Below the pieces are notes generated by a model that was not told the DNA's origin, made no database searches, and saw nothing but the letters and a program-made list of their open reading frames with translations. DNA of 64,000 nucleotides from Eumeta japonica (taxonomy: Eukaryota; Arthropoda; Insecta; Lepidoptera; Psychidae): positions 1-64,000 of the forward strand of contig BGZK01001458.1 of NCBI GenBank assembly GCA_005406025.1. The letters run 5' to 3'. A program made the translations under genes and the position numbers. Of the stretch, positions 12,621 through 26,330 are shown one piece after another. How positions within the stretch are numbered: position 1 is the first letter of the stretch; each line of letters starts with the position of its first letter.

Positions 12621-15600
12621 TATAAGACTTAGTACAATAAGCCTTTAAATATATATGAGTGAGTGGTTTAATATGATACTTAGACACAATTTTATCAACA
12701 TTCTCTAAATGAACACTTACAAAAGGCTATATTTCCATAAGTATTCCTAAATCAACCACTTAGTATAATCTTTTTTTTTTATATCAACATAAGGATCTCT
12801 TAGCTAAGGGACTTCTCGTTAGGTAAGCATTTTAAAATTTGCAAGTTGGTGACACTGTTGTTAAACGCGGTTGACGTATAATCCTACTGATTACAAAAGT
12901 CAGACGTTTCTTGAAAAACAAATGAATGATTTTGCATCGATAGTATTATACATCAATCATTTGTTGACGGTTGTCCTCTTAAATTTAAACATTTTATTTG
13001 TCGTAATAATAACTATAGGTGTGTTTTTACTTTTCAGGTTAAAATGAATAAATTCAAACAAAGGCAAGGCTAATTTCACAGCCGAAGAACGTACGAAATT
13101 TTTTTATGTAAATTTATACAGGCTTAACAATTCTCTATAAATTCCAAATCTCGTTTGATGTTTTTTAAAAAGTTTAGCGTTGACGCTATTTACATACGAA
13201 GTCGCGAAAAAAAACTCGTTTTCACTATAATTCGTGCATATTCAAAGAATTTTTGTAAATCGTCAAAAACGTCCACGGTAAACTTGTATAAAACAATAAT
13301 TTAGCTTGGGTGATCGTTTAGGAGCCGGTCTATCGGATACCTAGGTTTATCGGATACTAGGTGTGATGGATCAGATTTTGTGTCGATAAAACGAAATACT
13401 GAAGTAAAAGTATTCCCGTTTTAGGAGTAAATTTGGAGGCGTTCATAATTCGGAACTCATAATCGGTGTGGATCGTATCGTCCGATTAAGTTAACGCAGG
13501 AAATCCCCACCGAATATAATTATAAGTGACTGCGAACGGCATATATACAAATAACACTCGAATTTTAGATAAAACGACGTGAATAGCGATCGATAGAGGC
13601 GCATCGATGCAGCACGCGGTCGACGCGATTAGCGTATTATAACTAATTTATCGGGCGTCGGTCAGCGAGGGTAGGTACAACTAGATTCTATAATAAAAGA
13701 TTTCACCGGCCAGTTTCCGTTTCCAATGCCACACGCACCCTACACAGTATTTTCATATTTTTTACATATATGAAATCCATTTGTTTATTTGATATGGATA
13801 TGGAAGTATAATATATAATGAACAGCAGACGTATTTGTTCATATTCCTACTCTTTAAGGAAGTAGCCTGGTTCATAAAATACAATATAAACAATTTAGTA
13901 CGAAAAATACCACCTGATTACGCTTGCGTCTTGGCAACAATGCGTAACTAAGTCCTATGCGTGCCAATGATCTTTGATGTCGAATCATAACAAAACGCAA
14001 TTTATGTACTAAAAATTCATACTATCTACTATCGGTATTGTATCCACACTGAGGGTAGATTAACACCACATCCAAATAGTCATTGGCAATAAATAAACTC
14101 ATCATTTACGTTGCGTCATGATTTTTTTTTGTAATGCTTGTGCGTTTTTACGTCGCCTTGGGTTTACACTGAAGACGGATGACGGATCAGGAATCGCATA
14201 GAAGTTAGCGGTGGGGAGAGCAGCGGCTACAATTAGTATTTAACAAAAGTTATTTATTTTTTTGGTTATGTTTATTGTTACTTTTATTGTAGTTTTTGTA
14301 ATTAGCTTAAAACATGCCTTAACGGGAAAAAGTAGCGCGGTGCTGTTCGTTTACATATTGTATATTATGTACCTATTTTAAAACTAGCTTTTGGATGCGG
14401 TTCTAACTGCATGGACATAGAATACATATATTATTTCTATATCGAGAGACCTCTCTATTTTATAATTTCGATCCGTTTTGATTTTGTAATTTTGATTACA
14501 GTCCCGCTCGCGATCCTGACCGTCAATATCTAAGGCGTGTACTCACTTAGCGGTGTGTATCTGATACAGTATCGAGTCTAAGTGAGTACGTCACGTAAAT
14601 ATACATCGCGTATCCCGTTGTGAGCAGCCGGGTCGGCATCGGCTCATGTTCGAGGTGGTAACATAGATTCTATGATAGGTGATGTTGCTTTCATATTGAT
14701 ACACCGTCGCGTTGAAGATTACAAAAGTTCACGCAGATTATTCGTGAACCTTTATAATCTACGAGTATGCGTGATAAAGTTCGATTAAATTTTAATAGTT
14801 TCTGCACGTCTTTGTTTGCAATTTCAAAGAGCTAAATATTAAAATTGAAACATTATTAACATTAAAATTAACAAAACATAAGATCTCAAATAATAAGATA
14901 CCGTGCTCGGTTCGCTCCTGCGCGACGTAACCGTTCGGTCATTTCCATCACGACGCAGAGCATAACGCATGGTTCGCAGAAAACCGACAACGGCTGGATC
15001 AGCGCGAGCGCGTAGCGATCCCGTTGCAAATGGCTCGCGATAAGTTCGCGTGCGCGTGCTCACTTGACACCGTGTCGGATGCGTTACACGATACACCGCT
15101 AAGCGAGTACGCGCTTTAATACGCAACTCGGAAGTTTTTAATTTTTAAACTTACTTTCGCCGGCAGTTTCACCGACATAGAAGACTACTCCATCTAATAC
15201 ATATCTATTTCAACTACAATGCCGACCAAAGTCCCGCTCTAAATTCGTATCTTAATTTTATTCCTGATTCCGACCCCGATTCCGTTCTCGATTGCGACAG
15301 GATCCCGTTTTCGATGCCGATCATGCATTATGTATCGATATGCGTTTCACCCACCGGACTGTTTATTCTAATTATGCTGCGTTCATAATAGCGTTTGTTG
15401 ATTTACACATACGAGAAATAATTACTGTAGGATTTCTCTAACTATATGAATTGAGTACGTTATATATATAATATGTATTCACGTCTCGCGGAAATGCCAG
15501 TGTTAATCACATCAATCATGACCGGTGATACCCGGATCCCGCCTGAAGCCTGGCATTTTTTAAGTCGTTTGCTGCGTCGGGATACCATCGGGTTTAGGCC

Positions 15601-15868
15601 GCGATAACATAACGTGGAAATATTTAGATTTTAGAATAATATTAATAATCTGATTATTACACATATATTCATAAAATCCATGCCGGATATTTTTAAACGT
15701 TAAGCTATCGTTTTAATGCCGATTAACCGTAAATCCCATCATATATATATATTACTTAGATACTAGGGCTATCAATGAAGTCTTTGTCCCTACACTTACA
15801 TGCAGTAGTGAATTGTATAGCGGGCGAATCAATTGTTGGTATCAGCAGTTGGGAAACGTGCTTGATGC
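12621..15868. other. Noncoding stretch with two patches of the hexamer-like repeat
   Basis: No gene is seen. The patches 14440-14525 (tttcgatcc, gattttg, cgcgatcc) and 15230-15325 (gattccgaccccgattcc, tctcgattgcg) belong to the GATTCC/GATCTC family. A 95-codon minus frame at 14839-15126 is Arg-rich with no domain. Confidence 0.4.
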
Positions 15869-16051
15869 ATGGGCGTATGGTTGAAAGAAAATATGTCCGT
15901 CCAAGTGAAAGATGAATGTAGTGGCGATGAAGACGGAGTCAAGACCGATGAGGTTGAAGAGTGCGGTGGTCATATCGCGTCTCTTTGGTCAACGCCATCA
16001 AATGATCAATATTCGAAACCGACGAGCTTACGAGAATATGGATCAGATTGA
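15869..16051 (+). CDS. Unrecognised 60-codon ORF of coding-like composition
   Basis: The start is at an ATG in a TGATGCATGG context, with an in-frame stop two codons upstream. The product is acidic in its first half (KDECSGDEDG, KTDEVEEC) and Ser/Thr-rich in its second half (LWSTPSNDQ, KPTSLREYGSD). Codon use is mixed and not driven by base bias, which is why I list it. There is no signal peptide, membrane segment or family match that I know. It could be a real small gene, a terminal exon or a decayed retrocopy. Confidence 0.22.
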   Translation: MGVWLKENMSVQVKDECSGDEDGVKTDEVEECGGHIASLWSTPSNDQYSKPTSLREYGSD

Positions 16052-16280
16052 ATAGATAGATGTGTATAAATCTGTGGTCCCCAACAAATAAGTATGAGTT
16101 TATAATAATGGTTTAATGTAAACAAAAGAACTTTCATCATTAATTTTAATTATCCTAACCTTGTATTATAATTTACCAACGACCTTGAAATAAAGAGCTC
16201 CAAATTTCAGCGTGTAAAACAAAGAAAAAGCCTTTTGTACAAATGGGCCCCGAGCGAAATGAGAATTCGCTAACAAAATT

Positions 16281-16316
16281 AAACCGTTCGAATCCAACTG
16301 AACAGCCGAACGGTTT
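16281..16316. repeat. Inverted repeat, 10-bp arms, 16-base spacer
   Basis: aaaccgttcg and cgaacggttt are perfect reverse complements. No role is evident. Confidence 0.7.
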
Positions 16317-16499
16317 ACAAAGGGACGAACTTTTTGTAGGTAGAGCCGGGGTCGGCGTAGCGTGCACTCGGCGACGGCCGCCCGCACCACCGGTCAGAAC
16401 GCCGCCGGTGCCGCGTCGGCGGGTAGGCGCACAGCGACGCTGTTCCAATACTAATTGTACGATGTCATTTTATAGGAACCAGTAATTTTTTGCAAATTT

Positions 16500-18099
16500 A
16501 TCGAAATAGCTTTTACGATAGCTCTCGTTCTATTCCAGTTTTGCTACAACTTGGATAGTATTATTGAAATATAACAAGATTAACAAAATCGTGATGCATA
16601 AATGAATATTTAAATAGTTTCAGAAATGTTTTAGAATTCGTAAACCTTGAAACGTTTGTCGTTAGTAATTTTCTTAATATAAAACCGCCACGAAATCACG
16701 ACAAGTTCCAACGATGCGAATAGAGCAGCCTCGGCCGGCACAAGGCCGACTTTCAGATTTGTTCAGAGCAGGGCTGCGGGTCGTCGACCCCGGGAGGCGC
16801 ACGCGCACGCTCTCGCGCTGTACTCCACGCAGCCCGGTTATATATAGCGCGTGACGTCATCTGTTTATCAACGTACGCAAGGTTACGCAGAAAGAAGCAC
16901 ACGGACGAGCTACTCTCACCGCCCCGCGGCGACGCGCCATCACTTTTGCAAGTATTTTTGATATGTTTTCGGGTTTTTTTTTTCAATTCGCCATCCATTA
17001 TACAACATGAAATATTAAATCAGAACTTTGTGGCGAATTCGTTCATGTTAGGTATGCCCTTTACATACATATTAGGCGAAAAAAAGTTTTAAAACTAATT
17101 ATTATAAATATTGCGATGCGCTTAAAAATAATATAAAAACTCTTGCGCGTTATAACTACATAGACAGTGGTATATTAATAATATCAATTTATTATAATGC
17201 ACCTTTCTCACGCGGCTCCACTCACACGGACCTCTAATGAATTTCTATTTTAACAGATTACGTTGTCAATCACGATCCCGATCTTGTCTCTGGTTTCGGT
17301 TTCGATCTGGCTCCATTTTGAGTCTAATTTAGATCCAGTTCTGTGCAAAATATACATTTAGCAAAAAAAAAATAGCAGCAAAACGGGTCAAAAACTATCC
17401 TATAGAGCACTTCGGGATATAATTATTACCATTAATCAAATTCTGTCCGATAATTTCTGTGGAGTTCGCATTCTGCCTACTCGCCTAATAATCACAGAGT
17501 AGTTTTTCTCAAATATCTTTAATGTTACAACATTTATTCTTTCTACTATTTGTGATGAGTATAGAATCTACGAAGAGCCTATAAGTTGTTTACGAAAATA
17601 AAAATAAAACCATTGAATTCTCAAAACAGATTTTGTTGGAAAAGTTTCGAATGAAGATTTTGTACTTAATGATATACTTGAAATAGCGATATTAACGAAA
17701 TCTGGGATTTCAACAATCCAGTAGCCGTACCCGAAAATTCGTACCTATTTAAATCGTACCAGAAAACCGATAGTAATTTTTCTGTGTAATCATATAATAA
17801 CGTGTATTATCATTATGGCAAACGATTGCCATTCACGCCACATCATTAATTAGTTAGTTATCTACTATTCACTTAGACTTGGCGGCCTAGGCAATAGTAG
17901 GCGATAAATAGGAAATTATTCAAACGTTCCAGCCCCTAGAATCCATCCGCAGGCCCTAACTACGTAACACCTAACGATAAAGGCGAAATCGGACCACACA
18001 AGATAAGCGGCGGAGACGAGAGCTCGTGCATCATCACGCCGCCGGGCCGAGTAAGCCACTTATCGAAGCCGCACGCGAAGGAGTAACGGGTCACTCTAA
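16500..18099. other. Noncoding stretch with one hexamer-like patch
   Basis: 17268-17345 shows the GATTCC/GATCTC texture (cgatcccgatcttg, ggtttcggtttcgatctgg). The rest is AT-rich apart from a GC patch at 16730-16950. Confidence 0.4.
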
Positions 18100-18400
18100 A
18101 GTAAACAATTACGATAGCATTGTTCGCGGCGCGGCGTGCGGCGCGCGGCGGCGTGCGGCGGCGCGGGCGTCGACCCCGCCGCGCTCCCACCTCGCGCCTA
18201 TTACCAAATCGCGCGGCCGCTCACGCACGCCGGACTGCCATTATGCGATACCATTTGCATAAGTACGTGATTCATCCGAGCGGAGTCGGCGCAACGGCGC
18301 AACTCGCAGCGAGGAGTACTCGCGCGCTCAGTCGTGGACGTTCACGTACCGGTGTCCCTTCGTCACCGTTTTACGCACGGAAGTCATTTTCATCTGTGAA
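18100..18400. other. CpG-rich island with POU octamer
   Basis: GC-rich DNA at 18120-18230 is followed by a perfect octamer ATTTGCAT at 18253-18260 in a 14-base word (taccatttgcataa) that is also present, inverted, in the CpG island at 32.3 kb. Overlapping frames on both strands are Arg/Ala-rich and show no domain. Confidence 0.4.
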
Positions 18401-18939
18401 ACCAGTGTACTTAAATAATTTATTTTCATTTCATTTATAGCGTTTTTATGCATTGATGACGTAGAATTGTAATGGCACCTAGTCAAAGTGTCGACAGCGG
18501 CCGTATTAATGGCGTGCCTCGTAGTAATAATACACAGATATTATTATGAATACGCATTCAATTTGAGTGGTATCTGAATTATAACGCCCCCCGTCGACTA
18601 TAAAACGCCACACAGACTCGTCCCACTTTGGATTTGTAACAACTATACAATTATATAGAAATACAACATCGATTTTCATTAAAATCTATGTACGTGCCGG
18701 TCGTGTAACACTAAGTAATTTAATGCTAAATATATTCTGGGTTATCGCAGTAATTTATTCGCGATTAGTCATTGTATTCGTTTGTAAGCTACGCAGTCAT
18801 TGTCTATGCTCCGTTGTTGTAAAAACCAAACTCTTACTGTGCTACCATTCGTTTGATGTCTCCACAGGTAATGCTAATAATTGTAATAATACATACACAG
18901 ACGATAACAGCAGCAATTTATCTAAAATTAAATATAATT

Positions 18940-18978
18940 AAATATGATTTCATGATTATGTTTTATGAAATCATATTT
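18940..18978. repeat. Inverted repeat, 14-bp arms, 11-base spacer
   Basis: aaatatgatttcat and atgaaatcatattt are exact reverse complements. Confidence 0.8.
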
Positions 18979-19489
18979 TATATGAAAATTTTGCAATTTT
19001 TATGTGTCTGAAGCACTTTATTGGGTGATCAGTTGGTTAAATTATAGAATTCATCATAAACGCAATATATTTTATTATTTTATGTAGAGATTGTGTTCCT
19101 TTTCCTACGCCATTGGGAAATAATCTTTTAAGTCATTTGCGTGACCGACTAATTCTAAGAAAAATAAATTACTTTGCTATTTATATTTTGCTCAGAGCAG
19201 TCTGAAGTATAAAAGCCAAAATATGGATTATATGATGCTGTTTTCGATAGGTTTTTTTTTAACCTTCCCAAATACTAAATTAGCTTACTGCATTCAAAGG
19301 GTGTCAAAATTCATCGCGATTCTTTACTGGTTTCAGGAAATACACAATATTTAAATTTATGACACAAATATGATTTATTAAATTCATAATCTATTTTCCA
19401 AAAATTTCAAACGGTGGGAGACTAGACGCTGTTCTCCGTTTCAATAATCACTCAAACATATAGAAATCTGAAAGGCATTCGGAGTTCCA

Positions 19490-19820
19490 TTCATTCTCCT
19501 CGCTTATACGACGCGAAGAGAGCGGAGGCGGCGCGAGAGTCGGACAGACAAAGTGCGTCGATAGAGCCGACACGGCCCGGGCCGCACAAAGGCGGCCGGC
19601 GACGGGCGAACGGCCCGAAACCTTAGAAAGTGGATGCGGAACGCGCGCGCACGACGACCACGGCGACGGCCGCGACGACGGCGCCGGCGGCCGCGAGGGG
19701 GAGCCACCGCGCCATGAATAGAAATAGCTCACTTTACCGATAAGTTTCGTGGGCCGATAAGCGTCCCTCCGGCCGTACGGAGCGCGGGCCGAAACGCGCT
19801 CCGTGCCGGGGAACAATACG
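19490..19820. other. CpG-rich island with long composition-driven ORFs
   Basis: A 122-codon minus frame (19816-19448) and a 67-codon minus frame overlap in a GC-rich patch. Both are Ser/Pro/Arg-rich, with no recognisable motif and no splice support. Confidence 0.45.
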
Positions 19821-22581
19821 CAACCGGATTTTAACGACCGGGGAAGACTTCTCGCCTTAAATGCGGAAAGTTCATCTTAAACAAGGAACCGATGCAACTT
19901 CATCCGTTCATCGATTCCGGCATTATTTTCTAGTATAACAATTTTGTCACGTGCCGATTTTCCAATTTTTACGTCGGATCGAGAGGTTAAGAATGTGACA
20001 AAAATTTGCCACATACAGTGTATGATGAACTGATTAACAAATGCGGATCGTGTGATTTGAAATACTGAGAAAATTGCAATTATCCCTTTAATCAAAGCGA
20101 ACCCTATAATTTCTGTCCGGCAAGTCTGTCTGTCCTATAAAAGTCCGGGGCAAGCAACAAAACTTACAAAAATGTTAAACAAACAGATAAAAAAAAGAAT
20201 AAGACGCCTCGCACCGATGTAGATTACGATAGGTGATGGTTTTTTTCACTCGTTATTCATGAAATAAAATACCTCAATTGAATAAACATGATAGTCAAAT
20301 CAAATCAATGCCGCCGTACAGTCTACACCAAATGGGCGTTCTAATCATAAAGTATTCGAAAATAATGCGTGATAGATTTTTTTCCAACTCTGAAAAGTGA
20401 TAAAGGAATGATTTTTTGAGATTAAAAAAATTTTGTTTTTTAATTAAGAAAATGTTTTGAGTTCTTTTGCTATTGCTGAAATTAACAGCGTTAAAATAGT
20501 AAAGTTAAAGGGTGATATGTACAACTTCGAAAAATCATAACGATCTGAACGGTTTATGATAGATTAATTAAAAAGTTTATGATTAAGTAATGAAAAATTA
20601 AAACTGTCGTAACTTTTCTATTAACAGATGGAATAAAATCTATTTGTTTGAAAATAAAGTTTGTTTTTTTTATGAGATACGATAAAAATTTAAATACATT
20701 AACTTTTCAGCTCGCTATGATCTTTTAAGGTTCTGCTAGTCAGCTTGACGGCCGACTTCAGTAGAACTAATACAAAACATTTTCGAATAATACATTAAAT
20801 TTTGTAGGGGTTAGGAAGTGTGAATATTTAAAAATGCATTACCGGCGCAGTTACTTTATTACTTCGATAATGATTTAATAATAGCAATCAAATAATCAAT
20901 TTAGTCATGATGTAATTGCGGACGCGACCGCACACGCGCTGACGTCACCGTGACATTCACGCAATTAGCGGCACGACACGGCACGAAAACATTTGTTGCA
21001 TAAAGGATCGATAAATATGACAACGTAAAAAAAAACAATGAAGTATTTTTATTTAAATATGAAGATTTTTTTTCTGAAGGCTATAATCTCTTCAGATATT
21101 TAGTGTCTCGCCATGAGGTATTAACTTGGATACAAAATTTCCGTCTGACGCATTTATATTTTGTTGGTTTATTTCAGCCATAGGAGGCACGCTGTCGGAC
21201 ACGAGTCCCCTACATTTCCACGGCATTCCCGCAGGGCGGGGGGGAGAGGATCCAAAGGTTGCAACGTCGAAGATCATAGTCTCCGCATGAAAAACGTTAA
21301 TAAAAACCACGTCTGGCATCCATATCATCAATTGCAACACGCAATGTTTGGCAAAGACCTGTCTTTAGACAATCATATATAATGAATTTGAAGATGCCTC
21401 GTAATCTCCCGAACGCTATCCAGCTAAGCTGAACTCTTAGTGTAATCTCTTTATCGAAGTTAGATCTACCTAATCCGACAGCCTGTCCAAAGTAGTATTT
21501 GTCTACAAGTTTGCTTAGAGTGTTCAATTATCACTGAAATGTGCACGTGGGCGTTTAATTCAATTTTCGCCTCATCCATGTTCATTTTTAGACTTTTCTA
21601 AAGCCTTCTTGTCTTTACAATTTCTTTCTATTTTATTTAAAGTTCATTTTTTTGTCCGGACGTATCAAATGAAGATACTCCTTCGCTATTTATTTTTAGA
21701 ATGACTTCAAACATGCTATGGATTTTTTGATGAGGCTTACGACAGACTTAGTTGTTTGTACTCCAGACTAGATTTAAATTAACCCGATAAAATCGATTTA
21801 AAAACAATTGAAAAACCTTTTTATACCATTTCATACTGCCGACGATATCTTTTGAAGGAACCGACAGATATAAATCGATCTTGAATGAATTTTATGCTGT
21901 GTTAATAAGCTCTAAAACTAAGTAAAGTTTCCGAATTTTTCAGTTGAGTGATATCACGAAAAATAAAAGTAATGTAAAAATTTTTCTTACAATTTTTGTA
22001 CTAAGTCTAGTACATTGATCAATCCCAAATTTGCACAAACCCTTTAGATAAACTCAGAAAAACTAAATCGATTAATACGTCTAGTTTACACACTCGCATA
22101 CATCCTCAACCTCTTTTGCACTCATACAGATATGAGGACACGTTGCTGAAAACGGTTAGAAATACATTCTGGTACATGAAGACGACGACGTCAGATGAGA
22201 AAGATCGATAGAAAATGAAACTGAAAACGATTCCCCAATATTTCGAAAATTAAAAAAAAAATCTTAACAATAATTTAATCGCCGTTTACCTAACGATTTG
22301 TGATAAATAATTATACTTTTGTTAAATAAATTTTAATAAATAAAATGTTACTAGAGAGGTCTCGGTGAAATACTACTAATTATTATAGCATTATTTAGTT
22401 TTTAGCTGGCATAAAGCTTTATTTCCAAAGCACAAAGCTTTACCCCGGCGATACTATAATAGTTTCATTTAAAGAAAACTTATGCTATAAAGGTCTTAAT
22501 TCTGCAATGAAGTAAACAATTAGTAGAACGCATACATCCTTGACAAGTGAAGCGCATATATTTATAAATCAATGTAACGTT
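19821..22581. other. AT-rich noncoding stretch
   Basis: No gene is visible. A small GC-rich patch at 21180-21260 lacks coding features. An E-box CACGTG lies at 21544. Confidence 0.4.
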
Positions 22582-22607
22582 CAGTGGATCAGTGGATCAG
22601 TGGATCA
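22582..22607. repeat. Short tandem repeat, 8-bp unit x3.25
   Basis: The unit cagtggat is repeated three times perfectly, followed by CA. Confidence 0.9.
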
Positions 22608-23024
22608 AGTATTCACAGGAAATTTCTTAAAACATCCGAATTTTTGAAAATATTAAGTTGTCATACCATGAAGTAAAAATATTCTCCCTTGTATTAGTCT
22701 AAATCATGGTCCATACTCCAATTGCAAGTGTAAATTTATGATCATAAAAATATATTTATACGATATAAATACAAATATTCGATTTTCAGATTGCTATTAG
22801 ACTTGTCTTTTCGGCGAATTTCATGATTCTACGTCAATGAGAAGTACCCTATAGGTTTTAATTTATTTGCAAGTTTCAAAAAGTAAGGCATAAATGGTCG
22901 TACTTATTGATTATGCTGACTTATAAACTTTATTTTTATTACAGTTGAAAGAGAGCGCAGAAATAATATTTGATGTTAATTTTAACTAAATACTTCCATG
23001 CACTCCTGAGAAAAGAAAGTCTTA

Positions 23025-23105
23025 ATAGACATACGCACAGACGGACAACGAAGTGACCCCATAAGGGTTCCTTTTTGCTTTAGAGGTACGGACCTCTAAA
23101 AACGA
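23025..23105 (+). repeat. Insect interspersed repeat fragment
   Basis: gacggacaacgaagtgac, 'ataagggttcc' and 'gaggtacgga..ctctaaaaa' form a module I know from many lepidopteran genomes, probably the tail of a retroelement or a non-autonomous element. Weaker versions appear at 6590-6640 and 44895-44920. Confidence 0.5.
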
Positions 23106-23427
23106 CGCATCTAATTCCACGTACAGTGCAAATATGTATTAGTACCTATTTATTACAATATGCCTAGTTTAGGACTAAAATGAACATCATGTAGTTATAA
23201 AAAATTCAAAACTAAACTTAATTCCCAATGAAGACCGTCCCAATGATATATTTTAAACAAATTATTTAAATTTACAGTCTTACAAACTACCGTACCAGTC
23301 ATTGTTACGTTACCAGCGAATAACTCCAAACTACACGACGAACAAAGTCAGGCAGTTATCTTATATTTCGACAAAGATGTCTATAACTAGCGAAACTTAA
23401 AAACTTATGTCAGCTACGATCGTCGCT

Positions 23428-23969
23428 AGGGTTGCCAACCATACGTCATAATAGTGTCTAACTTTACATTTGGTGAATTTTATACTTTTCCATAAAAAAA
23501 AAAAGTATACGAAAATACTTAATTTCGAGTCTTTAACGTGGTGCGAAAAACAAAATTCTGTTATGTGTAATTATCGTACAATCGAAATCTAAGATTAAAG
23601 AAAACGTAATATATACGATTAATAATGATTATTTGTTATTGATTGAAACGTTAGATACCACTGCCGGCGACATCGATTGTTAACGACAGTTAAGTGCTAT
23701 TTCACGAAAGAAATAAACCATAAAAATATATATTATATTTTTTGTATTGTTTCAAAAAGAAAATAATTTTGATAACAACTCACATTTATTTCGTATTTTC
23801 TGTCACTTTTTTTTGTTTGTTCTCCATTCAGAGGCTTTCACTGAGAACCTAGTTACGAATCTTTTGAAGGCTAAATATTAAAATACTTTTCTTTCATAGC
23901 AAATACTCTTCATTCCTCGGTTAGAGGATTGGTTACGTCTTTCTCTCAAAAAAAAAGTCGGCAACCCCG
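23428..23969. mobile_element. Candidate non-autonomous DNA element with GGGTTGCC termini
   Basis: The left end agggttgccaac and the right end, inverted, ggggttgccgac form terminal inverted repeats about 540 bp apart. The flanks carry imperfect direct copies of cgatcgt..cgc, possibly a mutated target duplication. No coding capacity remains. Confidence 0.4.
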
Positions 23970-24139
23970 ATCGTGTCGCCTGCGGCACCCACCTTGCGCA
24001 CGAACGGATAAGAGTCGCCCGCCCACAAAACTCCCAAAGTAATCAAATCAAACTCCTCAGCGACGCCGTCGTTGTCCTTATTTTGATTGTTTCCATGTAA
24101 ATCCCGATTCGTGTTATTCCCCGTTCAGGCTGTAAATGA

Positions 24140-24310
24140 ATTTCGTCCCGCGCCCGATATCCGCCCGCGCGGCCGCAACAACCCGACCGCATTGGAAACT
24201 TTATAATTTAGCACCGCCCGCCCCGGAGATAGATTACGGCGAACAATATTACACGAATACCTCGGATCTCGTGCGTTTTGTGCGCCCCAAATTGAAATCG
24301 CGCAATTAAA
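24140..24310. other. GC-rich patch
   Basis: A short CpG-rich segment (cgcccgcgcggccgc) with no ORF of interest. Confidence 0.4.
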
Positions 24311-24654
24311 GCCTTATCTTCTTCTATGGAACTGAGGTACAAGTGAAAGTATATGTATGCGGATGCGACTAAGATAACTAAGTTTCCGTAATAAGTTTTA
24401 CTCTTAAACGTCCCGATTTAAACTGAGATATTGAACCGATTTTGGGGTCGTATAGGTATCGGTCTGTCTATTTGATACATTTACGATAGGTAAGATTTGA
24501 TACATGATGTACGGGCAGTCTGTCAAATCTTACGGATGACGTTGTCGAATCACCTTTTTAATTTTGATACAACCAGCCATCAATAAGTTGTAGCTTTTGC
24601 TCGCGGCTGCGCCCGCGTGGCCATGGAATGACTTCCTTCATCTTGTACCATGAT

Positions 24655-24960
24655 GACCGCTAGCCCGTTCACGATTCCGATCGCGGTCTCGTTTTTGATT
24701 TCGAACCTGATCTCGATCTAAACAGATTTTGATCCCGGTGACAATTGTAATTTCGACACTGCCCGCTATCGATTCCGGTTTCGCTCCTGATTCTAAATTT
24801 AGTACTACACTCAATTTTGACCTTGATCCCATTCACGATTTAGATTCCTTCATTCCTAACGCCTTCGAGTCGCAAATCTCGATTTTGATCCTCGTCCCTC
24901 TTAAAATTCCGATTCCACTACCGACTATGGTTCCAATTTTGATGCTGCTATCAAAATAAA
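24655..24960 (+). repeat. Degenerate hexamer-like repeat, longest locus
   Basis: About 300 bases are built from variants of gattcc, gatctc, gatccc, gatttcg and gatcctc (for example cacgattccgatcgcggtct). It follows directly after a copy of the tttgctcgcggct module. Frames across it on both strands (76 and 64 codons) give Asp/Ser/Pro/Ile or Arg/Asp/Glu patterns expected of a period-6 repeat. Confidence 0.5.
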
Positions 24961-25999
24961 ATTCAGTAGGGAGTACAGCTTTCTATGAGTGAAATAACTT
25001 TTAAGAGTCTGTGATTAGACATATATACAGATGTAGCCAATGAGAAATGTCAATGGTCTATATAACTCAAGAAACTTTTACAATAGGTTCACGAGGTCAA
25101 TTCAATAATAATACGTAGACGAAATCGGATAAAAATATTGTATTTTTTTTTTCATAAACTTTCCCAGTGGCGCGTACAACACATCGCCACTTTCATAATA
25201 ATCGTACAAATGGCTCATGCAGCACGCAAAGAAAACGGACAAAATACACACTCATTTAAATTAGTCTAGCGATAGAGCTAAATGCAAAATTTATTTACTA
25301 TCCTTTTCGGAAATTAGCTCGGACAAACAAACAGACACTTTATTGACAGACAGTCAGAATAAGAATTTAAAACTAATACGTATAGATTAGGTGCGTCATG
25401 GAATAAATATTTAAGACAAAATTTCACAAAAAAATATTGTATATACAATTTTATACAGTATAACAGAATAGACAAATCATACAGTAGTACAAACAGATTC
25501 TATTTCTTATTCTCAGACCTAATCTACGTCTATTCAAAATTCGATTAAAATCTGTCGGAGATTAGCCTGAACAAATAAACAAAAAAACCATTTATCGAAA
25601 TTATACATGACTTTCATTTGCACTATTATATATTCTTATTGTATATCAATTCTTATTAAAATCAGTCAGACTGTTAGAAGGCATCCATAAATTACAAGAA
25701 GCAGGTCAAAAGCTTTGTGACGTCAAATCCGAAATACAAAAGACATAAACCTTTAAAAAATATTTGACGGAATACAATTTATTCGCACTTTAGTCGTATC
25801 TTAACCCCTTGTATTATGAACATAATACAAAGGGCTAGGATTACGATGAGGACATAAAATGATGAAAATTTTAAGTTTTTACTTTATTTTAGAGTAACCT
25901 TTTCCCCTAATCTCTTTTTTTAACAATTTTCAAATTTTCTCCGAAATTGTACCATATGTCAAACTAACTACATATTATATAGCTTATTATAGTACTGCT

Positions 26000-26330
26000 A
26001 TGGTACTATATATGGTTATGCTACAATTTCAGAAAAAAAATTCAAAATTATTAAAAAAAAACATTTATACAGCCTTTAAAAGAAACAACATTTTAAAAAC
26101 TTTATGTAACAATAAAGATAATTTGCACAGTAATAAAAAATCCGGAATTTATAAATTAAGTTGTGATGAATCGATATATATATAAGTATGTATATATAGA
26201 ACAAACCGGACATTGTTTTAAAATTAGATACAAAAGAACATATTTCTGCCTTTAAAAGTAATAAATCAGACAGATCCCATTTTGTTGAAAATTTAATAGA
26301 AACCTCAATAACAATCACAAGTTCGATGTT
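26000..26330 (+). pseudogene. Penelope GIY-YIG endonuclease pseudogene
   Basis: The GIYKLSC motif is followed by YI and, in another frame, by QTG, HISAF and HFVE. At least one stop (tga near 26185) and frame shifts near 26230 and 26310 break the reading frame. In intact elements this nuclease nicks target DNA for insertion. Confidence 0.7.

Noticed and set aside
19448..19816. 122-codon minus-strand ORF
   Set aside because: It coincides with a GC-rich patch, is Ser/Pro/Arg-rich, and has no family features.
21540..21550. Minus-strand R-A-H codons (from atgtgcacg) as a candidate start of MXD exon 4
   Set aside because: The base context lacks an acceptor and the continuation reads F-S-V-I instead of the bHLH helix.
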